NCBI GenBank assembly: GCA_031216445.1
Contig: CM062209.1
Location: 27,829,501 to 27,893,500 of the forward strand
Direction: 5' to 3'
DNA: 64,000 nt
Source: Lateolabrax maculatus
Taxonomy: Eukaryota; Chordata; Actinopteri; Acropomatiformes; Lateolabracidae
Shown: in pieces, positions 1 through 12,725 of the stretch
How the letters are laid out: each line of letters opens with the position of its first letter
Position numbering within the stretch: position 1 is the first letter of the stretch
Position numbers and translations under genes: made by a program
Notes under the pieces: model-generated
Database searches by the model: none
Told to the model about the DNA's origin: nothing
The model's input: the letters and a program-made list of their open reading frames with translations, nothing else

Positions 1-399
1 ACGACCCTAACCCTAATATTAAGAAATATTTTCCCCAGGGTTAACAGGTTGGTCCAGCCATTTCAAGATTCTTGATCAATAGAGGTGTTGCGGGGTCAAC
101 AAAATGATGAGGAGTCGTCTGGAGAACATGGACAGCAAAACCTATAAATCACCATTTGTTACCGATGTCTTTATTAACCATCTTTGGTAACATTAAATCT
201 TGTATTTTCATTCAAACTGAAAATACAAGATTTCAACACCAATAAAACACAGGGAAGTTCTGATCATGTTTATTTGCCCCTGATTCAAGTGCTTTAATAG
301 TGACCTTCTGATAGCAAGTCCAATCTGATTCCAGCAAATGGCACAACTTCAGAGCAGTGCTTCCCAACCCCGTCACATGTGGACATCAAACATAGGAAA

Positions 400-1090
400 T
401 GACAGCAGCTTGGCTGTGAATGAACTGAAAGACAAAGCAAAAAGGCCTTTTTTTGCCATCAGGGGATCAGTTAACACTGAACTATCAACTAAAACCTGGC
501 TCCAAATTTTCAAATCAATCATGGAACTCATCGCTTTACATGGCAGCGAGGTATGGGGGACACAAACTCAATATGACTGGACAAAATAGGACAAACATAC
601 CTAAATTCTTCTTCAGGTGCAGTCTGATATCCTCTACTGTTGAACATTCAAACACCAGCCTGAAACTTCTGGAATCATTAAAACAAGTGACCCCCTCTCC
701 TTCTCCCTCCAGCTCTCTACTGCCAGGAGCTGAACCCACAAAGAAGTCCCCTCTGCCTACTGGTCCTGAGATGAACCATCAACCACTCAGGTCATCGCAC
801 CACGACACCCTCAGCTTCAGGACACACGCATTCAGAACATCAGACAAACCAAATTATGGTGAAAGAAAAAGAAAACAACAGAGATTACTGGACAAAACTA
901 GGAAAATCCCAGAACAAAACATACAGTATGTGGCCCTAAACAGACAGAACACTGCGGCAGCCTACTGACCAAAGTGTCGGATAGAAAACTGAGGAGAACA
1001 CTGAGTACAGACTGAATGAGCACAACCTGGCAGTGAAGGGAGGCCGGCACAGACAGGAAGAGATCAAATATCCAGTATTTCACAAGAAAA
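400..1090 (+). mobile_element. LINE fragment: C-terminal end of an L1-type ORF2, degraded
   Basis: The translation near 422-590 reads ELKDKAKRPFFAIRG...KTWLQIFKS...IALHGSEVWG, the block that follows the reverse-transcriptase core in fish LINE ORF2 proteins. Near 1005-1085 a second block, YRLNEHNLAVKGGRHRQEE, is the far C-terminal end of the same kind of protein. The blocks are in different frames and stop codons intervene, so this is a dead copy truncated at its 5' end. An L1/Tx1-type origin is an inference from the wording of the blocks. Confidence 0.7.
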
Positions 1091-1239
1091 AAGCAAAGAC
1101 TTAATAAATAATAAACTTAAAATAAACATAATTTTATCCAACAGTAATACTTTTTTCCTTCTTTCTTTCAATCTTTCATCCCTTTAATCATCTTGTGACG
1201 CACAGGTTTATCACTTATCACTTCCTTATATTTGGATTA

Positions 1240-1420
1240 TATATTTTTATAACTTTTGTAAAGTTGTTCTGTTATTGCACCACGTTTTAACTTTGTTTTT
1301 GTACCCTGTGTCGTACCTGTTTGTATCTTGTTGAACTCTGCACCTCGTGTAGTCTGAAAGTGTCCTTCACTTCCACTGAATGTTGCATCATTCATTCTTT
1401 TGTTTCCTGTCTCTATCTTG
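1240..1420 (+). repeat. Interspersed repeat, copy 1 (partner at 40565-40745)
   Basis: The stretch shares an ordered series of words with 40565-40745: a TTGT-CTGTTATTG start, TGTGTCGTACC in the middle, and TGTAGTCTGAA then CCACTGAATGTTGCATCA. The similarity is imperfect, as expected for old copies of one dispersed family. It lies 150 bp after the LINE fragment that ends near 1090, so it could be the 3' untranslated part of that LINE. Confidence 0.6.
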
Positions 1421-2712
1421 GGACTCTTGGGGGATCTTGGCCCCCATGCTGGGAACTGCTGCACTTGATGCATTTGAAAAATGGCGCTGAAACAGACGCA
1501 AAGAGGTCGATTTTTTGAATCCAAAGCAAATCTATTTTCATAACCCACTGATGCACACTGCCATATTCATTTTTGGCTTCCATTTATTTATTTGCGCCAC
1601 TCCACAGTTAATGTTATGCCGACCAAGGATTGGTATGGGATCAGGTTTTATATAGTTTATACCGAACCATCAAAAATGCCTGGATCAGCCCTGATCCTGT
1701 TCCTGCAGATGGACTTCCTTAATAAAACTATGATTCTCAGGGCAGCAAAGTACTGCATATAGAACAAGCTGGGTGTTGAGGAACTCCACCTCGCTGCCCA
1801 GTTAATCATCAAACACACCCAAAAGGATGTCTATGGACAGACATGATAACACTGTTCAGTAACCACAGCACTATCTCTCTGCAGCACTCTGCCCTCTGTG
1901 TCCTGGTATGTTCCCTCTGCATGTCTTACATTCAGGCACTGTATATTTCTTTTTGTTCAGTGTCTGATCCAACAACTGTCATGGTTTGATTTCTTTTTTC
2001 ACATCTCTCTTTATTGGTAGGCTGTGGTAAGAGATGTTGCAACATTTCATTCCAGAGCTCACATCTCTGCCTCTGTTTCTCCTTCTCTCCGCACATTTTC
2101 TCTGTTGAGGTTATTTTCTGCTAAATGTTCCTTAAAAATAGCAGCACACTGTGCAAATTGTTCAAGTGTTTGATTCAAACGCATTAGCTGTAGCTGTGCG
2201 CTACACTGAATACATTTTAACATGACCGCACATTTAATGCACAATTTACTCTAAATAAAAAAGAAATGACTAAAAGTGGCATCTGCAAAGGTTTAAATTC
2301 TAATTAATTTTCATCACCTCAACTGTAACAACTTAGTTCTGTCACTTCCAGTCTTCTGTGGGGTTTTTGTTGATGAAGTCATGAATACAATCTGAAAGTG
2401 GTGATAGAATTGATTTTGATTTGATTAAATCATAACCACATTTATCAAGTCACTATCAGGTCACATGCTTTTTCATCACATCACTTGATGAGTTATCACT
2501 TTATGGGCTGATACTTTCTCAGTTCACAAGCATTTTCATTTTATCATTGACGTTTTTTAACTTCAGCATGTGTCGGGTAAATTAATCTGAATACAAACAT
2601 CAGGTCTAATCAGAGCCTGAGAATGTAACAGATGTCGACTCCACACTCCCTCACTGTATGTTTGTGTTTACATTTAGTTACCCATTAATAGGAAGCCAAA
2701 TTTCCCTTTAAT

Positions 2713-2715
2713 ACA

Positions 2716-2747
<32 letters not shown>

Positions 2748-2750
2748 TCA
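2713..2750. repeat. (CA)n microsatellite
   Basis: An imperfect CA repeat interrupted by single A insertions, followed by further ACACAC runs near 2780. Confidence 0.9.
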
Positions 2751-3103
2751 GGTAAGAAGACAAACACTCCCTTCAAATAAACACACAGACACACTTCTAT
2801 CCTAACAAGAAAAAAGATGTGTTCCATTATGTGACAGCTGTATGGTTAACATTTTGGTTAGGTTTAGGCATAAAAATTAGGTATTTAGGTTTAGGGACAG
2901 ATCATTGTTGTGTGGACATCATGGAGATCATGGAAGCATTACAGTTTTTGGCTGGACCGCAACTAGCGGGGCCATAAACATGAAAGTCTATCCCTAACTG
3001 ACTGACTGAGTAAGTGAGTGATGAAGTGAAACCATTGGTCAGTTTAGTGTTTTAAAATTGAAAAAAAATAAATAAAAATTAATAGGTACAAACATTAGCT
3101 AGG

Positions 3104-3342
3104 TAGCGTAACTCCAGATTCTGTGAGTATAGGCGCAGCCCTCTAATGGCTTCATCCCTTTTCACACTCGTGCAAACTTTTAATCTACACCCATGTACTA
3201 CGCCACACCCTGTGTGTGAATTGGTCTGAGACCTGACAAGTGGCTCCCAGCCAGCTTCTTAAGCTAGTTAAGGGAACCACATTGGGGCCCACAGCTTAGA
3301 GGGCTGCACCTATGCTTATAGACTCTGGAGCTATGGTACGTA
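3104..3342. mobile_element. MITE with about 42-bp terminal inverted repeats
   Basis: The left arm (about 3104-3146, containing GGCGCAGCCCTCTAA) is repeated in inverted form as the right arm (about 3296-3342, containing TTAGAGGGCTGCACC). The arms match along about 40 bases with a few substitutions, and the 150-bp centre has no coding content. This is the layout of a non-autonomous DNA transposon. No clean target-site duplication could be picked out, so the superfamily is open. Confidence 0.8.
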
Positions 3343-3625
3343 ACAAACATTCTATTTTGTATATGCTTCACCCTTTAAGGCTATCGCTTGTAAAATAAGG
3401 GCAACACAGGATGTGGTCCATGCCCCACTGTGCCAAGACACACCCACCCAATTTAGTAATAAAATGTATTAGAGTTTTCTCAATTGCTTAAACACAAAAA
3501 CTGGTTCCTGTAGCACAAAAACCCAAACCCTTACTTCTTTTCCAAAAATACACACGTTTCCCACAACTGAAACACTATTCAGCTGTTTCCACACATTTCA
3601 ATATTCAAACCTCTTTCTGCAAAAC

Positions 3626-4330
3626 CTAAAATGTGGGGTTGGATGGTGTTGAAGGCTGAGGAAAAGTCAATAAATGACATCTAGCATGACTTTTATTCCC
3701 CTCTAGGTGTTTAAACAGACAGTTAAGTATTGTAGCATCCTCAACTCCTCTGTGTGCCCTACAGGCAGATTGCATAGGGTCAAGTGCATGCTCTGTTTCC
3801 CTGGCAAGCTCTGTCTTCACAAGCTTTTCAAAGGTTCTTCATTACAAGAGAAGTGAGGGCAACTGGCCTCAGATCATTAAAAGCTGCAGCCTTAAGGGAC
3901 ACGGGTGATCACAGCATGCTTCCTCAGGTAAGGTACATGCTGTAAGTTCAGAGACATACTGAAGATAGAACGTAATGGCCTTGAACAAGACCTCACTAAT
4001 TTGCCACTGATATTGTCAGAAACAGGGCTCCTATTGATCTTTAGAGAAAGGAAGGATTTTTCAACTTCTCTCTGCTCCAAGACAAAGTGCTGATTATCTT
4101 TAAGTTTACAGCTAAATCCCCTGACTTCATTTCTTAAGTCAAACTGATCAAATCTCAGGTAGAATTCACTTAGATTGCTGGCAAATTCGCTTTGACCTAC
4201 AGCTATCCATAATAATGTTAGTTTTGTACTTGCTTTGCTGGGAGCCTGCAACTGTTTTCATGCCAGACTAAGCTGAGGCAAGGTTCTTCTCAGCCAGTTT
4301 GCTCTCTGCTATAGTTTTATACTTTTGTTA
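3626..4330 (-). mobile_element. LINE fragment: reverse-transcriptase remnant
   Basis: Minus-strand translation gives VEKSFLSLKINRSPVSDNIS...LVRSC followed, in another frame, by ALDPMQSACRAHRGVEDAT and FKHLEGNKSHAR. These are the standard blocks of a fish non-LTR reverse transcriptase (family forms resemble KSPGPDNISGRLLK and LDPLQFAYR...VEDA). Frameshifts and stops separate the blocks, so the copy is dead. A CR1/L2-like group is likely but not shown. Confidence 0.75.
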
Positions 4331-4723
4331 ATCATTGGGATATACACTTTCAACTCTGTTTTGGCTCCATCTATTTCAGAAGCTCCTCCTTTACTGAAGG
4401 ACAGCTTCTTCTTCTGTAGACTAGACTTAACTATTTTAAACATCTAAGGTTTAGTATTGGGTTGAACCATAACCTTTTTGGTAGGAATAATCATACCCAC
4501 AAAAAAAGTAACAGATAGAGAGCGATCATGTTGTCCTTGTAAGAGTCTTTGAGTTTAGAACTGCAATCTGCATATAAAGCCGAAAATTTGCTAGTATTTT
4601 ACTAGTATTGGTTCTGGGGGTTTGTGCGTGAATTGCAGGTTGTGGTCATTGTGTCTCAAATATTAGTGTTAGTGTATAAACAATTAAAAAAAAGCTTTAA
4701 GCCCCATCTTATCAGTCCATTTA

Positions 4724-6509
4724 CTGTTTTTTTCAGTGGCTAACAAACGCTTACCTATACTTAAGACACTTTTTCTAGTCTATTAACATAGCAGCACACC
4801 TACATCACACAATTAGTAAAATAGTAAATTTTTCTGCTCAAAATCATTAAAAAATCATTAAATACCAACTCTACATCTCAAAATGCAAAAGAACGTTCTC
4901 TACATACACTAACTCTATCAAAACACAGCAAACCCGTCTCAAAATCAAATAATTCTTTCAAAACACTGGCACATGTTTTCCATCAAGGAGGAACATATAG
5001 TGAGTCATAGCACAATGACTTTCAAAATACTAACAGATGACGGCATTAAAAACACTACATGATATTTAATGTTACAGTTACACTTGAATACAACAGACAA
5101 TATGAAATCCATTGTTTTTTTATAATTTACTTTCAATTTTCACCACTCTACATGTTTTTAGTGTCTAATGTGTGCATTTTTGGCAACATACTATCTAAAA
5201 GTGAATGAGTCATCTTTACATTAAAGAATGTACAGTAGAAAAAATAATAAGTGAAAGCTTTATTAGTGAAAAAGCTAGATCTGATGTGGTGCATATTTAA
5301 ACAGAGGATCCAAGAAGCCACTCCAACAAGTTATTGTGGTCAGAGGTGAATTAAAATGGTTACAGTTACATACAAAATGAATATTTAACGAAAATATTAC
5401 ACAGCTGAATAGTATCAAGCAAATAATAATAATAACTTAATAGTAAAGTAGGTTATAATTTTACCTCACATCATTAATGCATCCACAATCTGACATTTCA
5501 CTCTTTCTCCTTCATTTGCATATGATTAAACTCAGGTATCTGGCATAAACAAATACAAACATCTGTTAACTTTCAAACAAAAGTTATGTGCCATTTCAAC
5601 CAAATCCAATATTATAAAGGTGAAAAGTCCAATCAAAATCACATTGGATCTCTCTTTGTTCTGGAATAGTTTGGAAGGGGAGAAGAGAGACACAGGGCAG
5701 AGTTATATAACCTTGTGAGACTGATCTAGTTAGGAGTGACAGTCTATGCAATGGTGGAGACAATTAGCAACATGAAATTGCTCCCAGTGATCAACAAAAA
5801 ATCACACATACATGGCCTTTGGTTCCAAATGTGAGTACAAAAATCTTCAGCATTTGGCCACATGTTTTCGTCCACTTCCCATCTTTTTACATCGTTTCTT
5901 GCTTGTGCACCTTGGATAGAAACATTTGGCTGCCTTATCCACCCTGGCAGATTCCAGCTGACACATTTCTGCAGCTGGCATCGAGGATGGACACTTGGTC
6001 ATGTGGCCGATGATCATACACTTTCTTCCAGGCAGAAAAAAATTCCTCAATGGGGTTTAGGACGGGCCAGGATAGGGTGTTATTAATAAGCTATTAAAGT
6101 AAATGAGTAAATAAGCTATTTCGCAATGTATAATGATCATTTCACCAAAAATGCTTATCAGCTGTTTCAGTATTACTTTGGAGTTGCTGTTGTATCAGAA
6201 ATAGAGGCTTTATACTATATTGAAGGTTTTGAACATTAGGTATCTTTTCTGAAATGCTGTGTGCAACCATTTGTAAATAAGACAAGAAAGAACCAGAATT
6301 TTAGTATTGGGTAAGCTTGTATGTAAAGTAAAGCTAAAGTAATGTAAGCATTTTAGAAATGTGTTAATTGACTGCATACTCAATGAAAACAACATAAATT
6401 GTGTTAATGGTATGGTCCACAATAGACAGATGTTGTGCTGATTGTGTTTAGGGTTTTGAAAATGTGACTACAGATGTGACAAAAGGATGTTAGCGATTGC
6501 AAAAAACAG
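4724..6509 (-). mobile_element. Tc1/mariner (IS630-like) DNA transposon, decayed
   Basis: The minus-strand translation around 5815-6075 contains NPIEEFFSAWKKVYDHRPHD, the catalytic-end motif of IS630/Tc1-type DDE transposases as found in fish, then continues with stops in place of the usual tail. The two ends of the 1.8-kb block are inverted repeats: CTGTTTTTTTCAGTGGCTAA on the left against TTAGCGATTGCAAAAAACAG on the right. The remaining internal DNA is AT-rich, with many ACACT/AAAACAC words and no other coding sequence. A TA duplication is clear only on the left. The boundaries are an inference from the inverted ends. Confidence 0.65.
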
Positions 6510-6534
6510 AATGATTTATATAGCTGCTAGCAAA

Positions 6535-6660
6535 GATGGGAAGTAACAGTATTTGTACTTTGTTACAAAGTATTTGTACTTTGTTACTGTACTTAAGAAG
6601 ATTTTTCAGGTATCTGTACTTTACTTGAGTAAAGAATGTGTGTACTTTTGCCACCTCTGG
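6535..6660. repeat. Common teleost interspersed repeat, fragment
   Basis: Words such as GTAACAGTATTTGTACTTTG, GGTATCTGTACTTTACTTGA and TACTTTTGCCACCTCTGG are typical of a very abundant fish repeat rich in GTACTT. Assignment is from memory and the transposon class is not decided. Confidence 0.5.
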
Positions 6661-6737
6661 CTGCTAGTCAAAACTTTCATTCCACACACATTCCACAACA
6701 GCTTCTGTAAATTTAGGCTTTTTGGATACTGGAAACT

Positions 6738-6740
6738 CTG

Positions 6741-6816
<76 letters not shown>

Positions 6817-6838
6817 TGTGAGAGAGACAGAGAGAGAG
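6738..6838. repeat. (GT)n microsatellite followed by (GA)n
   Basis: About 77 bases of GT repeat with two interruptions, passing into a short GA-rich run. The long open frames across it are repeat artefacts. Confidence 0.95.
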
Positions 6839-7933
6839 TAAGGGACTTCCTTAGGAGTGAGTGTGTGTGTGTAAAAAGACAGTAAGTCAGTGGTGGGTGT
6901 AGAACCCTCAGTTCCTCCTCTGTTCTCCCAGTCTGTAATCAGAAGCAGTCACATCCCTCTTTACCAGCCTGTCTAACCGCTAGGTAGTGTGTGTTTTGTA
7001 CTGTTCCAGGGCTAGTCTACCATTGCCAGTTGGGGGACCACAACATTTCACTTTCCCTTTTTATAAGATCAGTGTTAGTGTGTGCAGAACAATCAGTGCT
7101 TTTATGCACCTAACTAATAGTACAAAAGGCAAACATATAAGCCAAGGCACTATTCTATATTTGAATTCAAGTTATTGCCACATATTTAAATGAAAGAATT
7201 TGATTCTATATGAGCCAGGAGACACGTGGCAGTGTATTAATAATAAAGGGACACTGACTAAGATTGTCCCAATGTTCTGAGAGCATGCCTTCTACCTCTT
7301 TTTCTTATTACTGTGTCTCATGACTGGATTGGTTTTTCTGAATGTTGAGGATGTTGCCAGGTCTCAACTGTTTGGCATCTTCAACTTCAGACACAAGCAA
7401 TAATCAACACCATGAAAATGGTTGGGCCTCGGACTTCCCAGTGAACATACACCAGAAACAAAGCAGAATCTGAAGATAGTAATGATGAGCTTTTACTCTG
7501 TGAGCTTTTTGCAATTACATAAAACTAACTCACTCTACACAAGAATGCAGCTAAGCATGTACAAGGTATGACACTAGTTTGTGAAGGATAAGTTCCTTAA
7601 TACAAAACAAACATGCCATTAACACTAATCTAAATTAAGCCCTAACCACAATCACAGATGGCAGTACCACAGGAAACAAAACAAAGGGGAAATAGACTAC
7701 AAAACCTACATGTGTCTACAAGGAAGAAAAAACCCACTAACTAGGCTGACCAAGAGAGCTACATTTTTAGAAGGAACAGGACAGGTAATAGCAGAGACCA
7801 ATAATTCTTTCAATGTACATATAGGATGTAAGTATTGTAATAAGGCAAACTGGAAAAAGTACATTTCCAAGCTCTACCCTACTACCTTTCCTAATCCTCT
7901 GCCTGAGGTGTAGGATGTGTAATGCTGTGTTCA

Positions 7934-8158
7934 AATGGTAAATGGACTGCATTTATATAGCGTTTTTATCCAAATAATTTTTTCTTTCATTCACCCATTC
8001 TCACACACACACACACATACACACACACACACACTGATGTCAGCGAGCTACCTGGCCTGACCATCAAGAGCATTTTTGGGTTCAGTCTCTTGCCCAAGGG
8101 CCCATCAACATGTGGAATGGAGGAGCCACTCTAACCCCTGAGCCACAGCTGCTAGGGC
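7934..8158 (+). repeat. Teleost dispersed repeat (AAATGGTAAATGGACTG family)
   Basis: The start (AAATGGTAAATGGACTGC, then ATTTATATAGCG) and the end (CTTGCCCAAGGGCC, TGGAGGAGCCAC, CCTGAGCCACAGC) are the recognisable ends of a short non-coding repeat seen across teleosts. A (CA)n tract sits at 8004-8033, as is usual for this family. Confidence 0.65.
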
Positions 8159-8170
8159 CGTGTGCTTCAT

Positions 8171-8230
8171 GTCAAGTCAAGTCAATTTTATTTATATAGC
8201 GCCAAATCACAACAAAAGTTATCTTATGTT
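8171..8230 (-). mobile_element. L2-type LINE, extreme 3' end only
   Basis: The sequence TCAAGTCAAGTCAATTTTAT, then a GCGCCAAATCACAAC word and AAAGTTATCTTA, is the reverse complement of the tail shared by the larger L2-type copies in this window (for example 49472 and 63177). Only about 60 bases survive. Confidence 0.75.
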
Positions 8231-9653
8231 TTGTTGAGGATTACAAACCTTGAGATGCAGAAAACTACCCAGTGTGCCCTTAAATACAATACAAATACCT
8301 GCAGAAAAGATTAGGGTTAAAGATATGAAACCATGATATATTTTGAACTGGTTGGAAAACGTGGATTTCACATTCCTCTCGTCCTTTCCTCTAAAGATGA
8401 AAATATCCAGGGAAGTGCCCAGGCATGTTGAAATCAACTCTGCACCAATTAACCATGCTGGCAAAACAACAGCGATCTTGTCTGAGATTCTATCATATCC
8501 AACCACTGCTAAAGGCAGCGATTTTATATTCACTTATAATGCAGTCAACTTTGTCCACACCTCACATAGAGAGGAAAAACCAAAAGGTCTGCTGTGGAAG
8601 CTACATGATGAGGAAGCTGTCCAACCAGCCTTTTTGGAATGGAACATTGTGTATGTGTGTGTGTGTATGTGTAGTTGAGTCCATGCTGACCAGCTTTCCT
8701 GTTTTTGTGGAAAGAAAACGGCCAAACAGACATTTATAATTTACACTCCTTCTCCCTCTGTCTATCTCTCACACACACGCTCACACACAGTGAAGGTTTA
8801 TGGGTAGTTGATCTCAAATTCACTCGTCCCCTGTGTGTACACTTAGCTAGCTGCAGGGTTCCCACCATGGCCCCAGTTTTCCTTTCCACTGCTTCCATGA
8901 CAATTAAAACAAACACACCACACATGTACATGATGATTACAGGAGCCAGTGATCAGACAGAAATCTGACAGCAGCTGCTGAAGTAACTGAAAATCCTAAA
9001 TGTTGAATGGAAAATGTTTAAACTTGCAGCCAACTGTCACTAAAGGAACAAATATATGGATGTTAATGGAAACCTGCCTGTTATCTATTGACCTTTCCAG
9101 TGTCCAAGTTGAAATATTGCCCGATGAAGGCACTAAAAGAAAGGTCCCTAACTGGTCTGTTAACACCAGAAACTACAGTATTACTTGCAAGGATATGGGA
9201 ATGTATTAAATTGTACAGGTGTTATATATTCTAATGGCCTAAACGTAACAACCAACACAAAGAGGTAGGTCTTGGGTGTACAAACTTTGTGGGTGTCTCC
9301 ACCTGCCATTTTTGTTCATGTAGCCTATGTTCAGCAGCGCAAAGTCTAAAAGGGATGGATGAAGTGTAATATAGAACAGAGGATGTGGTGAGTAATAAAT
9401 ACATCCATGACAAAAATGACTCTGACAAATGGAGGAGATCCTATTCTTGTCTGGTAGATGCAGAGCACACACATACCACAAAACTGCAGACAAAGGCAGC
9501 TAGTGTGGGATTCTAACAGTGAATTAGTGAATGAGGATGGACATATGCCTAAACAATGACTAAGATGACTAAACAATGGTAATCTGATTTCTTCAAAGTA
9601 TCAGGGCTGATCAAAGTTAAAGAACAGAATAATGTTTTTTGTCTACATGACAG

Positions 9654-9654
9654 A

Positions 9655-9718
<64 letters not shown>

Positions 9719-9732
9719 TACACACACACACG
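9654..9732. repeat. (TA)n microsatellite with (CA)n end
   Basis: About 60 bases of pure TA followed by TACATATATA and a short CA run. Confidence 0.95.
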
Positions 9733-9828
9733 ACCACTAACTAGTTCTGTAGTCTAATGCTGAATTCACACATACACACACACACACAGCATCACTGACC
9801 TCTGTCTCTGAGTTAGAGTGATCAGTGA

Positions 9829-9910
9829 AGACCTACTCCATGTGAAAAGCGTCTTGAGATAACTTTTGTTATGATTTGGCGCTTTAATAATAAAATTGAC
9901 TTGACTTGAA
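9829..9910 (+). mobile_element. L2-type LINE, extreme 3' end only
   Basis: The stretch from GACCTACTCCATGTGAAAAG through GTCTTGAGATAACTTTTG to AAAATTGACTTGACTTGA matches the 3' terminus of the L2-type copies elsewhere in the window, including the TTGACTTGA tail. Confidence 0.8.
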
Positions 9911-10552
9911 GCACTGAAGGATAATGATGGTCTTTGCAGCAGGTAAAGCCAAAAATCCTGTGTGCCTGTCATTCGTGAGAGCGGACTGCTGCTTTTCCGG
10001 GACTGAGCTCACTGGCCAATCACATATATTCTGTACATATACTGTATAATCAACCAAGTTAAGTTTGACATTTCTCTGCATTATCAATACACAGTAATAT
10101 GTCATAAGTTGGGTGAACATTCCCATGGAAGCACAACACTGCAGTGCTTCCACACGGCCCTGCAGTGATTGTCAGGCCGTCATTGTCTGCCGTCATAAGT
10201 TTTACTGGCAGGTGACACTGTTCTCCAGCCCTGACTCAAAGCACACTTAGGCTGCCTTTAAGTCCTATACTCACCCAAGCAAAGAGCAGATATTCTGCAG
10301 CTTGAGCCGGCCTTATATCTATATTGTATCTGCTCAGGTTGAACTGCAGTGGCTGGCCCAGCTGGCTTGATAGGGAAATTTATTTGAATAGAGCGAGCCA
10401 CTTAGTTGTCCAACCACCATCACTGTACAACTGGTTCCGCTAGTCATACCAATAGCTGCTAGTTTGCGACAAAACTGGTATAAAAAACCTTTCATTAATT
10501 ATGTCCCTTGACCTGTCTTAACATAGACAAGAACAAGGTTTAGTATTAAATA

Positions 10553-10600
<48 letters not shown>

Positions 10601-10611
10601 TGTGTGTGTGT
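10553..10611. repeat. (GT)n microsatellite
   Basis: An almost pure GT repeat with one TT interruption. Confidence 0.95.
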
Positions 10612-12404
10612 AAGAGTGCAGGCAACAGGGTTACCAGGTGGGGACCCTCTTAATAACTGATGTTTTGTTGAGTTGGGCCCACAGTACTGAGAAGGCTCAA
10701 CAGAAACACCCTCTTCTTTACCTGTATTTCTAGTGTTTCTTAACCACATACCACTTTCATGCAGCGCTGCTATATAGAAGTCTCAGTACTGCAGTGCGGT
10801 ACAAAAGCACAGCAGGATGCTAATAATACAGTCACGTATCTTTTCATGTTTTCTTATGGTGTGGAGTTGGCTTCCATGCATTTCACATGTCAGAGACATT
10901 CTTTCTGATAACTGAAACAGGAAACCTATAACTCAGTTTACACACTGTGGGAACTGTCAGCTGTCAAACTGGCCCAAACAGCCAGTGTGTTGGTAACAAT
11001 TTGGTGGAAGTGTGGAGCATGGCACAATAAATTAGATTTTTTATCCAGAGGATATTTATGTTCACTACAGATGTTTAGATTTTGTGTTACAATATAGACT
11101 ACTGAATGACTACTGAGCAAAACCTATTAATCTCTGATAATTGCTCACCTAATCCCCTGTGGAGTGTATTTAAACAACTTTTGTCCTGGTTTACACATGT
11201 TTACATGACTTCTACATTTCCCGGAAAGTAACATTTGTGGTCAAATATTCCATGAGTTAATGCTCCATTACAGACAGGCCAGTCGGGGCCTTGGAGCAGA
11301 CACTGTCCTGGCTCTGAACTCTCAAAACGTGCCGAGCTCACAAGACGTTGGCTCAAACATGCAACAGCATGTCTTCACCATTAAAACTCAAGAGGAAAAA
11401 GAAGCCAGCGCTCAGGAAAATTTGCTCTGCAAAGTCAAGAAAAGGTTGTGGAATTTAACATCATTAGAAAGTACAGTCAGAAGAGTTGCAGCTCATTCTC
11501 CTGATGGCGTTGCGATCAAAACCCAAACTCTGCCCTTGATGATCAGATCCCTGCCGTCACCTCTGTCTGAACAGAGAAACAACTCATAAACCATCTGCAC
11601 TCATCCCTCCTACAAGCCCCACAGCTCACACACACTGTCAGTATTTCTCAGTGAGCCATGAAGTCCTGTTAAACTGCTCTGGTGTGGAATGGCTCTGACT
11701 CACTGGCTTAGCAACACTCTACACACACACCACAACACTCTCTCAAACAGGCTAGTTTTTCTTTTTAATTTGATATTTGATATAAGGGATACAGTTCCAA
11801 TTGTCTCCCTTCTGATAGACAAACTCTGACTATATGCCAGCCCCAGTGTTCTTTTTGTCTTTCTCAGTTTTCTCACTGTGTGGAACTGATTGGAATCATT
11901 CTTCTATGTTTAAGCTCAACTGAAGCTGTAACTATGTGTCACTTCATAACTATAAGTATCATACACTAATGGGGACTGGCCATCTTTGGCTGATACCTGA
12001 TAGTTTGTCATTGCTATAGACTAACCAGCTCACTTGTAAACCCATGCAATAACACTGTATTGTATGTCAGGGAATTTACTTTTTAACTGCTTTTGCAAAG
12101 AAACGTGTCCAGGAGATCCTGTAAAACCTGTTACATGTTGAAGATACAGTCATCGAAAAGCCATTTTATTGTCAGTAAAAATGTCTTCAGTCCCACTCTG
12201 CCACAACAGAGTACCATAGATCAGGGCAGAAACTGGTTCGCTAGAGAGCATAACACATAAATCAACCAGCAGATTGGTTAAAGAGCCAACAGTCTAATTT
12301 GATGAGATTATTTTGGTTTGTCAATCATTCTAATCAGTTTTTATGACTGATTTATTTATTTTTATTATAATTTATTTTTATTGAAATGTATTTAACACTT
12401 TACT

Positions 12405-12725
12405 TGCAGATATGTGGGTCACAGGGACACCACTACACAGACCAATGAAAGAAAAGCCAACAGAAAGAGTCTCAATCAGGATTGTTCCAAAACAAGCCTC
12501 CAACAGCTTCAGTGACAAGGATGTCATAGATTCTCCCAGTGTGTGCAACTTTACTGGAGGGGTGAACAGTGTTCTTCCAAAAGATATTCCCTCCTAAATT
12601 TTCCAGAGTATAGTTGGGTTGAGATCTGGTGACTTTAAAGTCCATAGCACATGATCCACATAATCTTTATACTGCTCATATCATTCAGTGAGGCCTCATG
12701 TATATATTGTATGTATTGTTATGTG
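12405..12725 (-). mobile_element. Tc1/mariner-like transposase 3' fragment
   Basis: On the minus strand the translation contains LKSPDLNPT, the SPDLNP motif near the last catalytic acid of Tc1/mariner transposases, followed downstream by TLFTPPVKLHTLGE and MTSLSLKLLEA in the order I recall for fish Tc1-like elements. Stops break the frame and no inverted terminal repeat is preserved, so only a 3' remnant remains. Confidence 0.6.

Noticed and set aside
1..20. Telomere at the left edge (CCCTAACCCTAA)
   Set aside because: Only two repeat units, and the window continues directly into unique-looking DNA and a LINE; such words also occur in a dispersed fish repeat.
453..968. 171-codon open frame near the left end as a host gene
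   Set aside because: Its frame overlaps LINE ORF2 blocks that are better read in neighbouring frames; it is a by-product of a dead LINE.
6553..6885. 110-codon open frame with long CVCVCV runs
   Set aside because: Produced by the GT microsatellite; simple repeats stay open in some frames. The same holds for frames at 31134-31520 and 21652-21991.
11260..11589. 109-codon open frame in the presumed piezo1 intron
   Set aside because: No domain, no splice context and no family match; it may be chance.
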